DNA of 19,509 bases. It comes from an uncultured Clostridia bacterium (lineage in GTDB: Bacteria > Bacillota > Clostridia > Christensenellales > Borkfalkiaceae). The stretch covers positions 1 through 19,509 of the forward strand of contig CAKQKN010000054.1 in the NCBI GenBank assembly GCA_934249215.1. Reading direction: 5' to 3'. Within the stretch, counting starts at the first letter, position 1, and the number at the start of each line of letters is the position of its first letter. The position numbers and the translations under genes were made by a program. Below, in pieces: positions 7,265 through 14,609 of the stretch. The notes under the pieces were generated by a model. It made no database searches. It saw nothing but the letters and a program-made list of their open reading frames with translations, and was not told the DNA's origin.

Positions 7265-7561
7265 ATGGAAGAAACGAACGTTACGACTACTCCTGCCGCT
7301 CCTGCTACCGAAACCGCAGCAGCTCCCGTGGCAAGAAAGCCGTTTAAAAGAATGAATAAGAGAAAAGTTTGCCAGTTCTGCGTCGATAAAGCCGAAGCAA
7401 TCGATTATAAGGACGTAAACAAACTTAAAAAATACGTTACCGAAAAGGGCAAAATGCTCCCCAGACGTATGACGGGCGTTTGCGCAAAGCATCAGAGAAT
7501 GCTCGCCGAAGCCGTAAAGAGAGCGAGAATCGTCGCACTCCTTCCCTTCAAAGGCGAATAA
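7265..7561 (+). CDS. rpsR: 30S ribosomal protein S18 (zinc-type)
   Basis: A 98-residue S18 with an Ala/Thr/Pro-rich N-terminal extension of about 25 residues before the conserved core (KRMNKRKVCQFCVDK). Residues C-x-x-C near position 35 and C-x-x-H in GVCAKHQR form the Cys/His set of zinc-binding S18 proteins. KMLPRRMTG and the C-terminal ARIVALLPF are classical S18. The ATG at 7265 follows AAGGAG with 8 nt spacing; longer in-frame extensions upstream lie in the structured spacer and lack a ribosome site. S18 pairs with S6 on the small-subunit platform. Last gene of the operon, with a strong terminator about 95 nt later. Confidence 0.97.
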   Translation: MEETNVTTTPAAPATETAAAPVARKPFKRMNKRKVCQFCVDKAEAIDYKDVNKLKKYVTEKGKMLPRRMTGVCAKHQRMLAEAVKRARIVALLPFKGE

Positions 7562-7655
7562 TTTTCGGTTTTGTCTTTGCGGCGGTTTGTTGCAAAGAGT
7601 GCCTGGAAGTCGGCTTATAGGTCGATTATCGGCGCGTTTAATTTAATTATGCGGG

Positions 7656-7688
7656 GCGGCTGCAAGTTTTTGCAGCCGCTCTTTTCTT
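7656..7688 (+). terminator. Intrinsic terminator of the rpsF-ssb-rpsR operon
   Basis: A perfect 10-bp stem, GCGGCTGCAA (7656-7665) with TTGCAGCCGC (7670-7679), loop GTTT, followed by the T-rich run TCTTTTCTT. This is a textbook rho-independent terminator in the + direction. Confidence 0.95.
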
Positions 7689-7689
7689 T

Positions 7690-7858
7690 GGCTCAATGAC
7701 AAATTTTGGGGTGTGCGCGATAGAAAATAGTTTAATGGCGGCGGCAACTTTTTTAAGTTGCCGCCATATTTTACTAAAAATTTCTTTTAAGCGACAAGCA
7801 ATATACGTTTTTTGTAGTTCTCAAAGTTTCTGAAACCGAATGCGTTTCGTTTTAATAC
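7690..7858 (-). mobile_element. Remnant end of an ISL3-like insertion sequence
   Basis: Three clues in order. GGCTCAATGACAAATTTTGG at 7690-7709, continuing GGTG, resembles the GG(C/T)TCTTTGTCAA-type ends of ISL3-family elements. A strong hairpin lies at 7735-7767 (GGCAACTT/AAGTTGCC with loop TTTT, extended by ATGGC/GCCAT around a 3-nt bulge). A minus-strand reading frame with a transposase-like C terminus ends at 7787. The element begins right at the T-run of the rpsR terminator. The other end and most of the transposase are missing; the 626-bp inverted-repeat element begins where the fragment stops. The family assignment is from memory of motifs, not from a search. Confidence 0.45.
7787..7858 (-). 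pseudogene. C-terminal fragment of an ISL3-type transposase
   Basis: Read on the minus strand, 7858 down to TAA at 7787-7789 encodes 23 residues including LKRNAFGFRNFENYKKR. The pattern K-R-x-A-(F/Y)-G-(F/Y)-R-N-F-E-N-(F/Y) at the extreme C terminus is typical of ISL3-family DDE transposases. The frame continues 6 codons into the inverted repeat and then meets a TGA at 7877-7879, so the rest of the gene is gone. Short, but the motif is distinctive. Confidence 0.5.
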
Positions 7859-7886
7859 TTTTAGGGATTCCATTCGTCATCACTAA
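7859..7886 (+). repeat. Left 28-bp inverted repeat
   Basis: Exact reverse complement of 8457-8484. Identity ends abruptly on both sides: the inner flank TTACCG and outer flank AATAC do not match the other end. Confidence 0.93.
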
Positions 7887-8105
7887 TTACCGAAAAGGCG
7901 ACTTTTTAGCCCTTTTCCGCGACCGCTCGGGCATAACCGTTTACGGTTGCACTAACCTGTTGCCTTAAAGCCGTCTTTTAGACATCTTTCGTCAAACACT
8001 CGCTTGCAGTATGGCATACAACTTCGTTCGTGTTTGCCAAAATCTGCACATACAATACGGCTTTAAGGTGCTTCGCATTTGTGCAGCGATAAATCGAGGT
8101 AATTA

Positions 8106-8187
8106 AAGGCAAACAACCGAAACAGTATGCCATACGTTGAAGGTTGTTTAACGCATAAGTAACCGATTTTGCGCCGCACAAACAACA
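8106..8187 (+). repeat. Internal direct repeat, copy 1
   Basis: Matches 8318-8401. The last 46 bases (8142-8187, starting GGTTGTTTAACGC) differ from the second copy at only two positions. The first part (AAGGCAAAC...) is more diverged and carries a 2-nt length difference. Weaker similarity extends further left, around GGTGC-GCATTT. Confidence 0.85.
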
Positions 8188-8317
8188 GTGTAGTGCAATC
8201 GCAAACGGTTTAGTACAGCATCCCTCACGCTCGTGAAAAAACATCTAAAAATGCGCTCTTTTCGGTGCGAAGCATTTTTGCGGTGAAGAAATCGCCGTCT
8301 TGCGGTACGGTTTTTGC

Positions 8318-8401
8318 AAGGCAAACGACCGAAATCGTACTCGACGTACGTTGATGGTTGTTTAACGCCTAAGTAGCCGATTTTGCGCCGCACAAACAAC
8401 A
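8318..8401 (+). repeat. Internal direct repeat, copy 2
   Basis: Second copy of the block at 8106-8187, offset by about 212-214 nt. The 46-bp core is 8356-8401. Confidence 0.85.
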
Positions 8402-8456
8402 ACGAGCTCGGTTCTTTTATGGCTTTGCAAAAACCGATTTGTTCCCGCAAAAATAG

Positions 8457-8484
8457 TTAGTGATGACGAATGGAATCCCTAAAA
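8457..8484 (-). repeat. Right 28-bp inverted repeat
   Basis: Exact reverse complement of 7859-7886. One base (8485) separates it from the TAA stop (8486-8488) of the minus-strand esterase gene. Confidence 0.93.
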
Positions 8485-8485
8485 T

Positions 8486-9859
8486 TTAATTTATCGACAA
8501 CGTTTTTTTAAGATAAGCCGTAAGTGTTTTTGCAGCGTTTTCGTTATCGGAAACTCTCGGATGATTCGCCACAGACATAGGCAGCGTCACCGTCGTAACC
8601 TTACCGTCAAAATATTCTTGAGCAACGGCTTTCATTGCAGGCATATTGTCGGAGGTCATCATTCCTCCGACCAAAACGATTTTCAGATTATCGCCGTAGA
8701 GCGTAAAAAGCTCATCGCAAATCTTCTTCATATCTGTTTTATACTGAGTTTCGTTCCAGTTGAACCATACGTCGTTGGTTCCGATATTTATGACGACGAC
8801 GTCGGGAATATATTTTTTGAAATCCCATTCCGGGTTAATTCCGTTATAAAGAAAATCGTTTTCGGAAAGATACGTCTTTTTCCAATTATTTTTGAATACA
8901 AAAGAATATCCCCAAGCAGAATACATTCCTATTCCAACACGTGCATGAACGCTTATCTCCGCTTTTAAATTTTGTGCAGTCAGGAATGCGTACGTCAAGC
9001 AACCGTTCTGTATCTTATCCGCCGTATCCTCTGCTTCCGCCGCCGTTTCGCGCAAATTATTGTGTCCGGTGGTTATGGAATCACCGTATACTTCGATTTT
9101 CAGTTTGTTTGTTTTCGGCGTGTTTATGAGATATCCGTCGCTTACTATTTTCTTGACGCCCATTGAAGATGTGAATGGTTCGGTTATTTTGTAAACTCGT
9201 ACGACGTGAATACCTTCGTCAAGATTTTCGGCAAGCACATAATCGCGCTCGGCTCTCGTCTTTGAAAGATCAATCACTGAGGCTGACATAATTTTCTGAC
9301 CGTCGACCGCAACGCAAATTTGTGGTGTTTTATTGCCCGCAGAAATTATTTTTGCCGACAGTTTCGTACCGTAAAATCTTACTTCGAAGCCACTAGCGGT
9401 GTCGTAACAGTTAACCGCCCCTTGAGCGTAAAAAGTTCGACCAAGCCATTTTACGGCGCGCTCGTTTCCGCTCAATTCATCGTAACCTTCGGGATTTACG
9501 TAAACCGTCGTTACGTCACTGAGTTCCTCTCCATCCGGATCGGAAGTAGCCGTAACAATTACTTCCGCCTTACCGATTTTCACGCCGGTTACCGTTCCGT
9601 CGTCGGCAACGCTTACAACGCTTTCATCACTCGATCTGAAGCTTACGATCTCAACGTTTTCAAAAGAAATATCGAGCGTTTTGCTTACGCCAACACCTAT
9701 CGAACACTCGTCGTAATCGAACGACACACTGCTTTCGATATCCGGGCTTAAGCTTGAAGAATCGACCGGCGAACTTCCGGACGAATCGGCTTTACTTTGC
9801 GTACAAGCGCATACAGACGAAAACAGAAAAGCAAAAAATAAACAAATGACTTTCTTCAT
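8486..9859 (-). CDS. Lipoprotein SGNH/GDSL esterase of the CE2 type
   Basis: A 457-residue putative exported carbohydrate deacetylase. Residues 1-19 form a lipoprotein signal (MKKVICLFFAFLFSSVCAC, lipid Cys probably C19), followed by a Ser-rich linker. An Ig-like Big_2 domain spans about 45-122 (SSDESVVSVADDGTVTG). A beta-sandwich like the CE2 N-terminal domain covers about 135-245, and a catalytic SGNH domain about 252-457. Visible motifs are YGDSITTG (nucleophile Ser261), INIGTND (Asn362) and NHP (His433). CE2 enzymes remove acetyl groups from plant polysaccharides such as xylan or glucomannan; the substrate here is inferred. The ATG at 9859 is chosen because GGGGGA lies just upstream and the signal peptide starts there; a longer frame from 9979 would bury it. 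It stands alone, and the inverted-repeat element abuts its 3' end. Confidence 0.88.
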   Translation of the reverse strand: MKKVICLFFAFLFSSVCACTQSKADSSGSSPVDSSSLSPDIESSVSFDYDECSIGVGVSKTLDISFENVEIVSFRSSDESVVSVADDGTVTGVKIGKAEVIVTATSDPDGEELSDVTTVYVNPEGYDELSGNERAVKWLGRTFYAQGAVNCYDTASGFEVRFYGTKLSAKIISAGNKTPQICVAVDGQKIMSASVIDLSKTRAERDYVLAENLDEGIHVVRVYKITEPFTSSMGVKKIVSDGYLINTPKTNKLKIEVYGDSITTGHNNLRETAAEAEDTADKIQNGCLTYAFLTAQNLKAEISVHARVGIGMYSAWGYSFVFKNNWKKTYLSENDFLYNGINPEWDFKKYIPDVVVINIGTNDVWFNWNETQYKTDMKKICDELFTLYGDNLKIVLVGGMMTSDNMPAMKAVAQEYFDGKVTTVTLPMSVANHPRVSDNENAAKTLTAYLKKTLSIN

Positions 9860-10034
9860 GAAAACATCCCCCTTAATACTCGTAATTAACGAGAATTCGC
9901 ATCGTTCAATCGGATTATAACTTTTTTTCGCCGCCCGTTCAATTGTTTTATTTATCAAAGTATTGAACTTTTTTACCATTTCAAATCCGAGTCGTTGACA
10001 AACATATTCCGAATATAATTTGCATAACGAACGT

Positions 10035-10065
10035 ATTATACGCCCCCGGGAGATATGATTGTCAA
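10035..10065 (-). promoter_or_regulatory. Possible promoter of the esterase gene
   Basis: On the minus strand, TTGACA (10065-10060) and TATAAT (10040-10035) are both perfect but 19 nt apart, longer than the 17-nt optimum. The start would be near 10028, giving a leader of about 170 nt before the ATG at 9859. The rest of 9980-10219 is AT-rich and holds no gene I can support. Confidence 0.45.
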
Positions 10066-10219
10066 TGTAGATATATTGATTTATGATTGCGTTATGTTTA
10101 CATGTTTATCTTTTAATCGTCTTTCGCAAATTAATGCGATTGCGAATCCCATTCAGTTTAGCACATAGGATCTTTTTTGTATACAACAACTTCGCTTGAA
10201 GCTAAAGCTTTTTTGGCAA

Positions 10220-10243
10220 CACCGGCATAGCCGGTGGTTTTTT
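10220..10243 (+). terminator. Hairpin with T-run, + orientation, no obvious gene
   Basis: Stem CACCGGC (10220-10226) with GCCGGTG (10230-10236), loop ATA, followed by GTTTTTT. It has the form of an intrinsic terminator on the + strand, yet no + strand gene ends here. It may be a leftover of a lost gene or element, or may protect the flanking operons from antisense transcription. Confidence 0.5.
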
Positions 10244-10254
10244 AATGTTTAAAG

Positions 10255-10290
10255 AAAACGCCGTTTCGGTATAATCCGAATAGGCGTTTT
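10255..10290 (-). terminator. Bidirectional terminator after the GNAT gene
   Basis: AAAACGCC (10255-10262) pairs with GGCGTTTT (10283-10290), with an inner stem TTCGG (10265-10269) and CCGAA (10276-10280). A T-run follows on both strands. It lies 43 nt past the stop of the acetyltransferase gene and closes the minus-strand operon that begins near 14603. Confidence 0.85.
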
Positions 10291-10332
10291 TACACGTTGG
10301 TCGTTTATGATTATGTTATGTACTTTTAATCT

Positions 10333-10770
10333 TTACAATTGTTTTTTCAAGTTATAATATGCGACGCCTTTCGGGTTGATAAACTCGCTTTTGGAAGTAA
10401 ACCCGATCTTGTTAAAAAGCTCGAACGCGGCGCGATTATTCTTTTCGACAAGAAAAACCGCGTACTCATACTTCTTCACGACCGCAAGTTCAAGGACATT
10501 TTTAACGCCGAAATAAGCGTACCCGTTCCGCCTGAACGGCTCGAAGATAAACACCCCCACGTTCACGGCGCGATCGTTATATTCGCTGACGACGATTTGT
10601 CCGACCATCTGCCCGCCGCTCACTATGGACATAAATTCCCAAAAACGACCGCTGCAATCGCCTTTATTCCAACTGTCGATCATCGACAAAATCTGCATAT
10701 CGGTCTTATCCGCATACCGATATTTTTTTAAATCTTTTATATCTTTAACTTCAAAATGCCTTAAAATCAT
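10333..10770 (-). CDS. GNAT-family N-acetyltransferase
   Basis: A 145-residue protein with the GNAT fold pattern. A beta-hairpin with GGQMVGQIVV lies at about 52-61. The core strand VGVFIFEPFRRNGYA lies at about 71-85 and carries the acetyl-CoA pyrophosphate loop (R-R-N-G-Y-A). The late signature NNRAAFELFNKIGF follows near 115-130. It transfers an acetyl group from acetyl-CoA to an amine; the substrate cannot be told, and the family includes RimJ/RimL-like protein acetyltransferases and antibiotic or metabolite acetyltransferases. The ATG at 10770 sits 5 nt after a strong GGGAGGG; an upstream TTG would lie before that site. It begins 39 nt after the B6 kinase stop and is the last gene of the operon. 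Confidence 0.85.
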   Translation of the reverse strand: MILRHFEVKDIKDLKKYRYADKTDMQILSMIDSWNKGDCSGRFWEFMSIVSGGQMVGQIVVSEYNDRAVNVGVFIFEPFRRNGYAYFGVKNVLELAVVKKYEYAVFLVEKNNRAAFELFNKIGFTSKSEFINPKGVAYYNLKKQL

Positions 10771-10809
10771 AAAACCCTCCCGCAATAGACAGGCACTTTA
10801 AAATAGCCT

Positions 10810-11679
10810 TTACTCCGTTTTCCCGAGTTTTTTCAACCTTTCGCACAGATACGGAATAGCCCTTTCGAACTTAACTCCGTACCAATGTTCGTTTCTGTCC
10901 GCATAAGTTTTCTTCATGCACTCCACCGTAAAATCCACGGCAAGGCACGCAGCATCAAAAAGCGACATCCCCACGGACAAACCGCCGGCAACCGACGAAG
11001 AGTATACGTCCCCCGTACCGTGGAAATCATGCGGAATACGCTTTTCGAAATAATAACGAATTTCGCCGTCCGACGAAACGTCCTTACCCGCAACGGCAAT
11101 TCCCACTTCGTCAGGTTTAAACCCGACGCCGGTAAGCACTACGTTTTCAGCTCCGAGCGCCAGAAGTTTTCCGATAAGCCGACGGATATAACTTTCGTCG
11201 TATCCGCCGTCGACATACCGCTCCCCCGTAAGGAAGCAGGCTTCGGTGATGTTCGGAATAACCGCATACGCCAGAGCGCAAAGTTTTCCCATTTCCGAAG
11301 CAAACGCATCGTCAAACCCAGGGTAAAACTTTCCGTGATCCGCCATAACGGGATCGACGATAAATTTGCCGTCCGCACTCAAAAGCCCGAGACACTTCTT
11401 AACGCAATCGATCTGTTCTTTGCCGCAAAGATACCCCGTGTATATGAAGTCGAACTTTATGTTTTCTTTTTCCCAGTGTTCGATCGCAAGCGGGAAATCG
11501 CTCGTCAGATCGCGGAACGTATACCCCTTAAAACCGGCGGTATGCGTAGACAAAACGCCCGTCGGATATACGCAGCATTCGGTCCCGAACGCCGAGATAA
11601 CGGGCAACGCAACGGTAGCCGAACATTGCCCGACGCAAGACACGTCCTGTATAGTCAACAATCTCTTATAGTCACTCAT
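10810..11679 (-). CDS. Pyridoxal/pyridoxamine kinase (PdxK/PdxY type)
   Basis: A 289-residue ribokinase-fold enzyme that phosphorylates pyridoxal, pyridoxamine or pyridoxine with ATP in the vitamin B6 salvage route. N-terminal LLTIQDVSCVGQCSATVALP and PTGVLSTHTAGF (residues 7-50) fit the B6-binding side. VDPVMADHGKFY (108-119) is the family signature. HGTGDVYSS (220-228) carries the catalytic Asp224 and anion hole. The length is normal. The ATG at 11679 is chosen because the core begins there; a TTG at 11691 is possible, and neither has a strong SD. It follows thiI after 60 nt and shares an operon with a PLP-dependent cysteine desulfurase, which fits cofactor supply. Confidence 0.9.
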   Translation of the reverse strand: MSDYKRLLTIQDVSCVGQCSATVALPVISAFGTECCVYPTGVLSTHTAGFKGYTFRDLTSDFPLAIEHWEKENIKFDFIYTGYLCGKEQIDCVKKCLGLLSADGKFIVDPVMADHGKFYPGFDDAFASEMGKLCALAYAVIPNITEACFLTGERYVDGGYDESYIRRLIGKLLALGAENVVLTGVGFKPDEVGIAVAGKDVSSDGEIRYYFEKRIPHDFHGTGDVYSSSVAGGLSVGMSLFDAACLAVDFTVECMKKTYADRNEHWYGVKFERAIPYLCERLKKLGKTE

Positions 11680-11739
11680 AATAAAAACCAAAAATCAGCA
11701 ATTTATCAATGTTTTTATAGTTTTTTATGTTACACGAAA

Positions 11740-12897
11740 TCAAACTTTAATCTTCTCGATCGTTCCGAGCGCTTCTTCAATCAACCCTTCGACGTCGAGC
11801 TTGCTTTCGAACTTTTCGACTTTTTCCAACTGCGGCCTGATGAGCGGAAAGCGCGGCAAAAACACCGTGCAGCAATCCTCGTAAGGAAGAATCGAAGTTT
11901 CGTACGTTCCGATCTTTTCGGCAACGGAAATTATGTCGAGTTTATCGAAAGCAATGAGCGGTCTTAGCACCGGATATTCGGCGACCGCGTTCGACGTAGT
12001 AAGACTTTCGATCGTCTGGCTCGCGACCTGTCCGAGACTCTCACCCGTTATTATCGCCTGCATTCCGAGCTTCTCGCTCATTCGGTTTGCAATGCGCATC
12101 ATAAAACGACGAAGGATCGTAATCATCATTTCTTCCGGGCAATCGCGATGGATAGCTTCCTGAATATGAGTTACGCTTACCGTATATAAATCGATTCCGC
12201 CGGTATAAGGCGAAATGATCTTCGCGAGGTCTACTACCTTTTGTTTTGCCGCATCGCTCGTGTACGGGTAACTGTGGAAATGAAGCGCTTTAACGCGCAT
12301 ACCGCGTTTCGCCATCATATACCCCGCAACGGGACTGTCTATTCCGCCCGACAAAAGAAGCAATCCTTTTCCGGCGGAACCGACGGGTAAACCGCCGATC
12401 CCCTTGATTACGTCGGTAAAAATAAGCGTTTCCCCGCTTTCGCGGATATCGATATTCACGACGAAATCGGGATGTTTCAGATTGACTTTAAGGTTATCCC
12501 CGTACTTGTCGAGAATACGACCGCCCGCTTCGGCAGACATCTCGACCGAATGAACGGGAAACGTCTTATCCGCGCGATTGGTTTCCACCTTGAACGTGCC
12601 GGTCTTTTCCTCGCAAAGCGACAAAACGACTTCGTAAATCTTTTCCGCGTCGCTTTTAATGACGTAAGCGGGACTTACCGAATGAATGCCGCCGACTTTA
12701 AGAAGTCTTGACATTATCTCTTCGTAATCGGACTCCGAAAAATCCTCGATGAGATAACGCGCATGGATCTTTACGTATTTGTAGTTTAAACCCAAAAGCG
12801 CCCGATTTATGTTTTCGCCGAGCATTCTTTCAAAATAGCCGCGATTTTTCTTTTTAAGGTGTATTTCGCAATACCTTATGATAATTACTTTGTTCAT
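11740..12897 (-). CDS. thiI: tRNA 4-thiouridine synthetase ThiI
   Basis: A 385-residue ThiI. Its order is an N-terminal ferredoxin-like domain (about 1-60), a THUMP RNA-binding domain (about 60-165), and a PP-loop ATP pyrophosphatase domain with SGGIDSP at 183-189 and ITGESLGQVASQT at 283-295. It adenylates U8 of tRNA and inserts sulfur to make 4-thiouridine. PYEDCCTVFLP near 338-348 contains the Cys (342/343) equivalent to the acceptor Cys of the E. coli enzyme. There is no C-terminal rhodanese domain, the usual Bacillota form, so sulfur should come directly from the neighbouring cysteine desulfurase. The ATG overlaps the desulfurase stop (ATGA), implying translational coupling. Confidence 0.97.
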   Translation of the reverse strand: MNKVIIIRYCEIHLKKKNRGYFERMLGENINRALLGLNYKYVKIHARYLIEDFSESDYEEIMSRLLKVGGIHSVSPAYVIKSDAEKIYEVVLSLCEEKTGTFKVETNRADKTFPVHSVEMSAEAGGRILDKYGDNLKVNLKHPDFVVNIDIRESGETLIFTDVIKGIGGLPVGSAGKGLLLLSGGIDSPVAGYMMAKRGMRVKALHFHSYPYTSDAAKQKVVDLAKIISPYTGGIDLYTVSVTHIQEAIHRDCPEEMMITILRRFMMRIANRMSEKLGMQAIITGESLGQVASQTIESLTTSNAVAEYPVLRPLIAFDKLDIISVAEKIGTYETSILPYEDCCTVFLPRFPLIRPQLEKVEKFESKLDVEGLIEEALGTIEKIKV

Positions 12898-14015
12898 CTT
12901 AAAGCCTTTCTCAAATTTTCAATTACTTCGATAAGAATATCCGCGGCACGCTCCGCTTCGGCAACGGTCGTTCCGAAAACGAAACTCACGCGAATAACGC
13001 CTTCCGCCGTTCTTTTATCGTACCCGCAACTTCTTATCACGCGGGAAATTCCTATTTTCGACGAACACGCCGATCCCGTTCCGAGAACGAGCGAGCGATC
13101 GTCGCAAACACGCTGAATTATCTCCGCCTTCACGCCTTCTGCCGAAAAACTTACGACGTACGGCGAACACGTTTCGTCCGAAATAAATCTTACGTAAGGG
13201 GTGAGTTTGTTCTTGAACGCGGCACAAACTTCCGAAATTGCGTCATAGTTCCGTTTTACGGCCGAGAACTTCTTCATCGCCTTTTCGAAAACCGAAATGC
13301 CGAGAGTGTTTTCAGTCCCGCTTCGAAGCCCGTTTTCCTGCCCGCCTCCGAAAATCAGCGGATGCGGATGCAGATTTTTCCGATAAAGCAACGCGCCGAC
13401 GCCCTTAAGAGCGCAAATTTTGTGCGCGCTGACCGAATATAAATCGATATATTCGTTGGGTTTGAACGGAACTTTCAAAAAAGCCTGAACGCCGTCCGAG
13501 TGAAAAATTACCGACGGATTTTTACGTTTGATAAGTTTCGCGATTTCGTTAACGTCGTTTATCGCGCCCGTTTCGTTATTCACATGCACTATCGAAACGA
13601 AAGTGGTTTTTTCATCGACGAGATCGAGCAGTTTTTCGACGTCGACCGCCCCGTTTTTCCTGAGCGGAGCAAGCGCCGTATCGACTCCGCGATTTTTCAA
13701 CTCTTTGAAAGAATTATAAATCGCCGCGTGCTCGCCCTCGTCGGTAATCGCTTTTCCTCGCCTTGCAAAAGAAAAGACCGCCATATTATCCGCCTCGCTT
13801 CCGCAGGAAGTAAACACGGCGTCAAACGAACCGCCGAAGAACGAACAAAGCGTCTTTCTTGCCGATTCGATTTTCTTCTTCTCTTCGACGCCGCCTCTGT
13901 ACAATGCCGACGGATTGTAAAAGCCGTCGTGCTTCAGTTCGTCAATCGCCTTTTCCAGACATTCGTCGTCCGGCAAAGTCGTTGCGGCATTATCAAAATA
14001 TATCCGATCGCCCAT
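12894..14015 (-). CDS. Cysteine desulfurase, NifS/IscS-like (NifZ type)
   Basis: A 373-residue class-V aminotransferase-fold PLP enzyme that takes sulfur from cysteine as a persulfide and releases alanine. Visible motifs are YFDNAATTLP at 6-15, GSEADN at 72-77, GEHAAI with His96, HVNNETG at 144-150, HSDGVQA at 172-178, the PLP Lys199 in SVSAHKI, and the catalytic Cys317 in LGTGSACSSK. Cys317 is on a short loop. The overlap with thiI points to a dedicated ThiI partner like B. subtilis NifZ rather than the SUF enzyme. The ATG at 14015 lies one base after the upstream gene's TGA; a longer frame into that gene (from 14165) lacks homology. Confidence 0.95.
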   Translation of the reverse strand: MGDRIYFDNAATTLPDDECLEKAIDELKHDGFYNPSALYRGGVEEKKKIESARKTLCSFFGGSFDAVFTSCGSEADNMAVFSFARRGKAITDEGEHAAIYNSFKELKNRGVDTALAPLRKNGAVDVEKLLDLVDEKTTFVSIVHVNNETGAINDVNEIAKLIKRKNPSVIFHSDGVQAFLKVPFKPNEYIDLYSVSAHKICALKGVGALLYRKNLHPHPLIFGGGQENGLRSGTENTLGISVFEKAMKKFSAVKRNYDAISEVCAAFKNKLTPYVRFISDETCSPYVVSFSAEGVKAEIIQRVCDDRSLVLGTGSACSSKIGISRVIRSCGYDKRTAEGVIRVSFVFGTTVAEAERAADILIEVIENLRKALR

Positions 14016-14016
14016 A

Positions 14017-14574
14017 TCATTCTTTTCCGTAATCCTTTTCAACCGCGCTCTTTCCAGAATACGACGCGATATAAAGCAACATTTTTTCTTCGCACTCCAT
14101 AACGACGACGTATTTTTCGCCCTGAACGTTAACGCCGACGTAATAAAGTTGCTTATCGGAAGCAAGGCCGTTCGGCGTCGCGATTTTTTTCTTTATCCCA
14201 GGCGTGGCGTAAAGTTTTTCGAAACTTTCGCTTCCGACCTTTCCCATAAGGAACACGTTTTTACAATCGAAAAACAGATACTTCTTGCGGAACTTGCCGT
14301 TAATAACTTTTACGATTCGCAGTTCACCCGAAATGAACGTGTAATCGTAATAAAGCAACAGCCGCCTACGGATAAAATAAATCGCCGTTCCGAACAACGC
14401 CGTCAGCACCGACAAAAAAACAAACCCGCTGTCGCCGACAAGCAGAAGCAAATATAAAAACACGCAAAGCGCAATAACGGATACGATGAAAAGAACGTTA
14501 TATACGGTATATATGACTTTCTGCGTTTTTTCGCTTCTCGGGGAAGCGGAGTTTTCATAAAACTCTTCTCTCAT
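14017..14574 (-). CDS. Small membrane protein, DUF6106-like
   Basis: A 185-residue protein with two hydrophobic segments at about 20-45 and 49-69 (rich in Val, Leu, Phe), separated by a short G-D-S-G turn. A run of Arg follows (FIRRRLLLYYDYTFISGEL). The C-terminal soluble part has GELRIVKVINGKFRKK and FFDCKNVFLMGK. The arrangement resembles clostridial membrane proteins annotated DUF6106, often found by cysteine desulfurase genes; this match is from memory and tentative. Function unknown. The ATG at 14574 is 7 nt after GGAG. First gene of the operon; its stop is one base from the desulfurase start. Confidence 0.75.
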   Translation of the reverse strand: MREEFYENSASPRSEKTQKVIYTVYNVLFIVSVIALCVFLYLLLLVGDSGFVFLSVLTALFGTAIYFIRRRLLLYYDYTFISGELRIVKVINGKFRKKYLFFDCKNVFLMGKVGSESFEKLYATPGIKKKIATPNGLASDKQLYYVGVNVQGEKYVVVMECEEKMLLYIASYSGKSAVEKDYGKE

Positions 14575-14609
14575 AATAACTCCGAAGCGGAACTACGTCC
14601 GACTGTGTA

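Larger units (their letters stand above)
7859..8484. mobile_element. 626-bp element with perfect 28-bp terminal inverted repeats
   Basis: Bases 7859-7886 are the exact reverse complement of 8457-8484 (28 of 28; it starts TTTTAGGGATTCC). The 570-bp interior has no credible gene. It holds two diverged direct copies of a roughly 80-bp block and shorter inverted motifs around GTATGGCATAC (8009-8019) and GTATGCCATAC (8126-8136). Minus-strand open frames of 88 and 100 codons there are low-complexity Arg/Cys/Leu-rich translations of the repeats. No target-site duplication is obvious. It resembles a MITE-like non-autonomous element, or the shell of an element whose coding part was lost. Its right end stops one base before the stop codon of the esterase gene. 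Confidence 0.75.

Noticed and set aside
7978..8450. Two small minus-strand open frames (88 and 100 codons) inside the inverted-repeat element
   Set aside because: They overlap each other, translate the internal repeats in different frames, and lack a ribosome site and any family resemblance. Best read as non-coding repeat sequence.
7849..8490. TTTAAT as a target-site duplication of the 626-bp element
   Set aside because: The right copy (8485-8490) touches the repeat, but the left copy (7850-7855) is three bases away from it, and AT-rich hexamers are common here.
9860..9979. 40-residue N-terminal extension of the esterase
   Set aside because: It would put a basic, non-signal segment before a good lipoprotein signal peptide; the internal ATG at 9859 has a GGGGGA site just upstream.
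9995..10019. + strand promoter TTGACA...TATAAT
   Set aside because: The spacer is only 13 nt and no + strand gene follows.
11680..11739. Separate minus-strand promoter for the B6 kinase
   Set aside because: The gap is AT-rich with TATAAA-like strings, but no -35 lies at proper spacing. Left as part of the operon.
13500..14102. 200-codon + strand frame over the cysteine desulfurase gene
   Set aside because: Antisense shadow of a gene with all catalytic motifs; no start signals or family motifs of its own.
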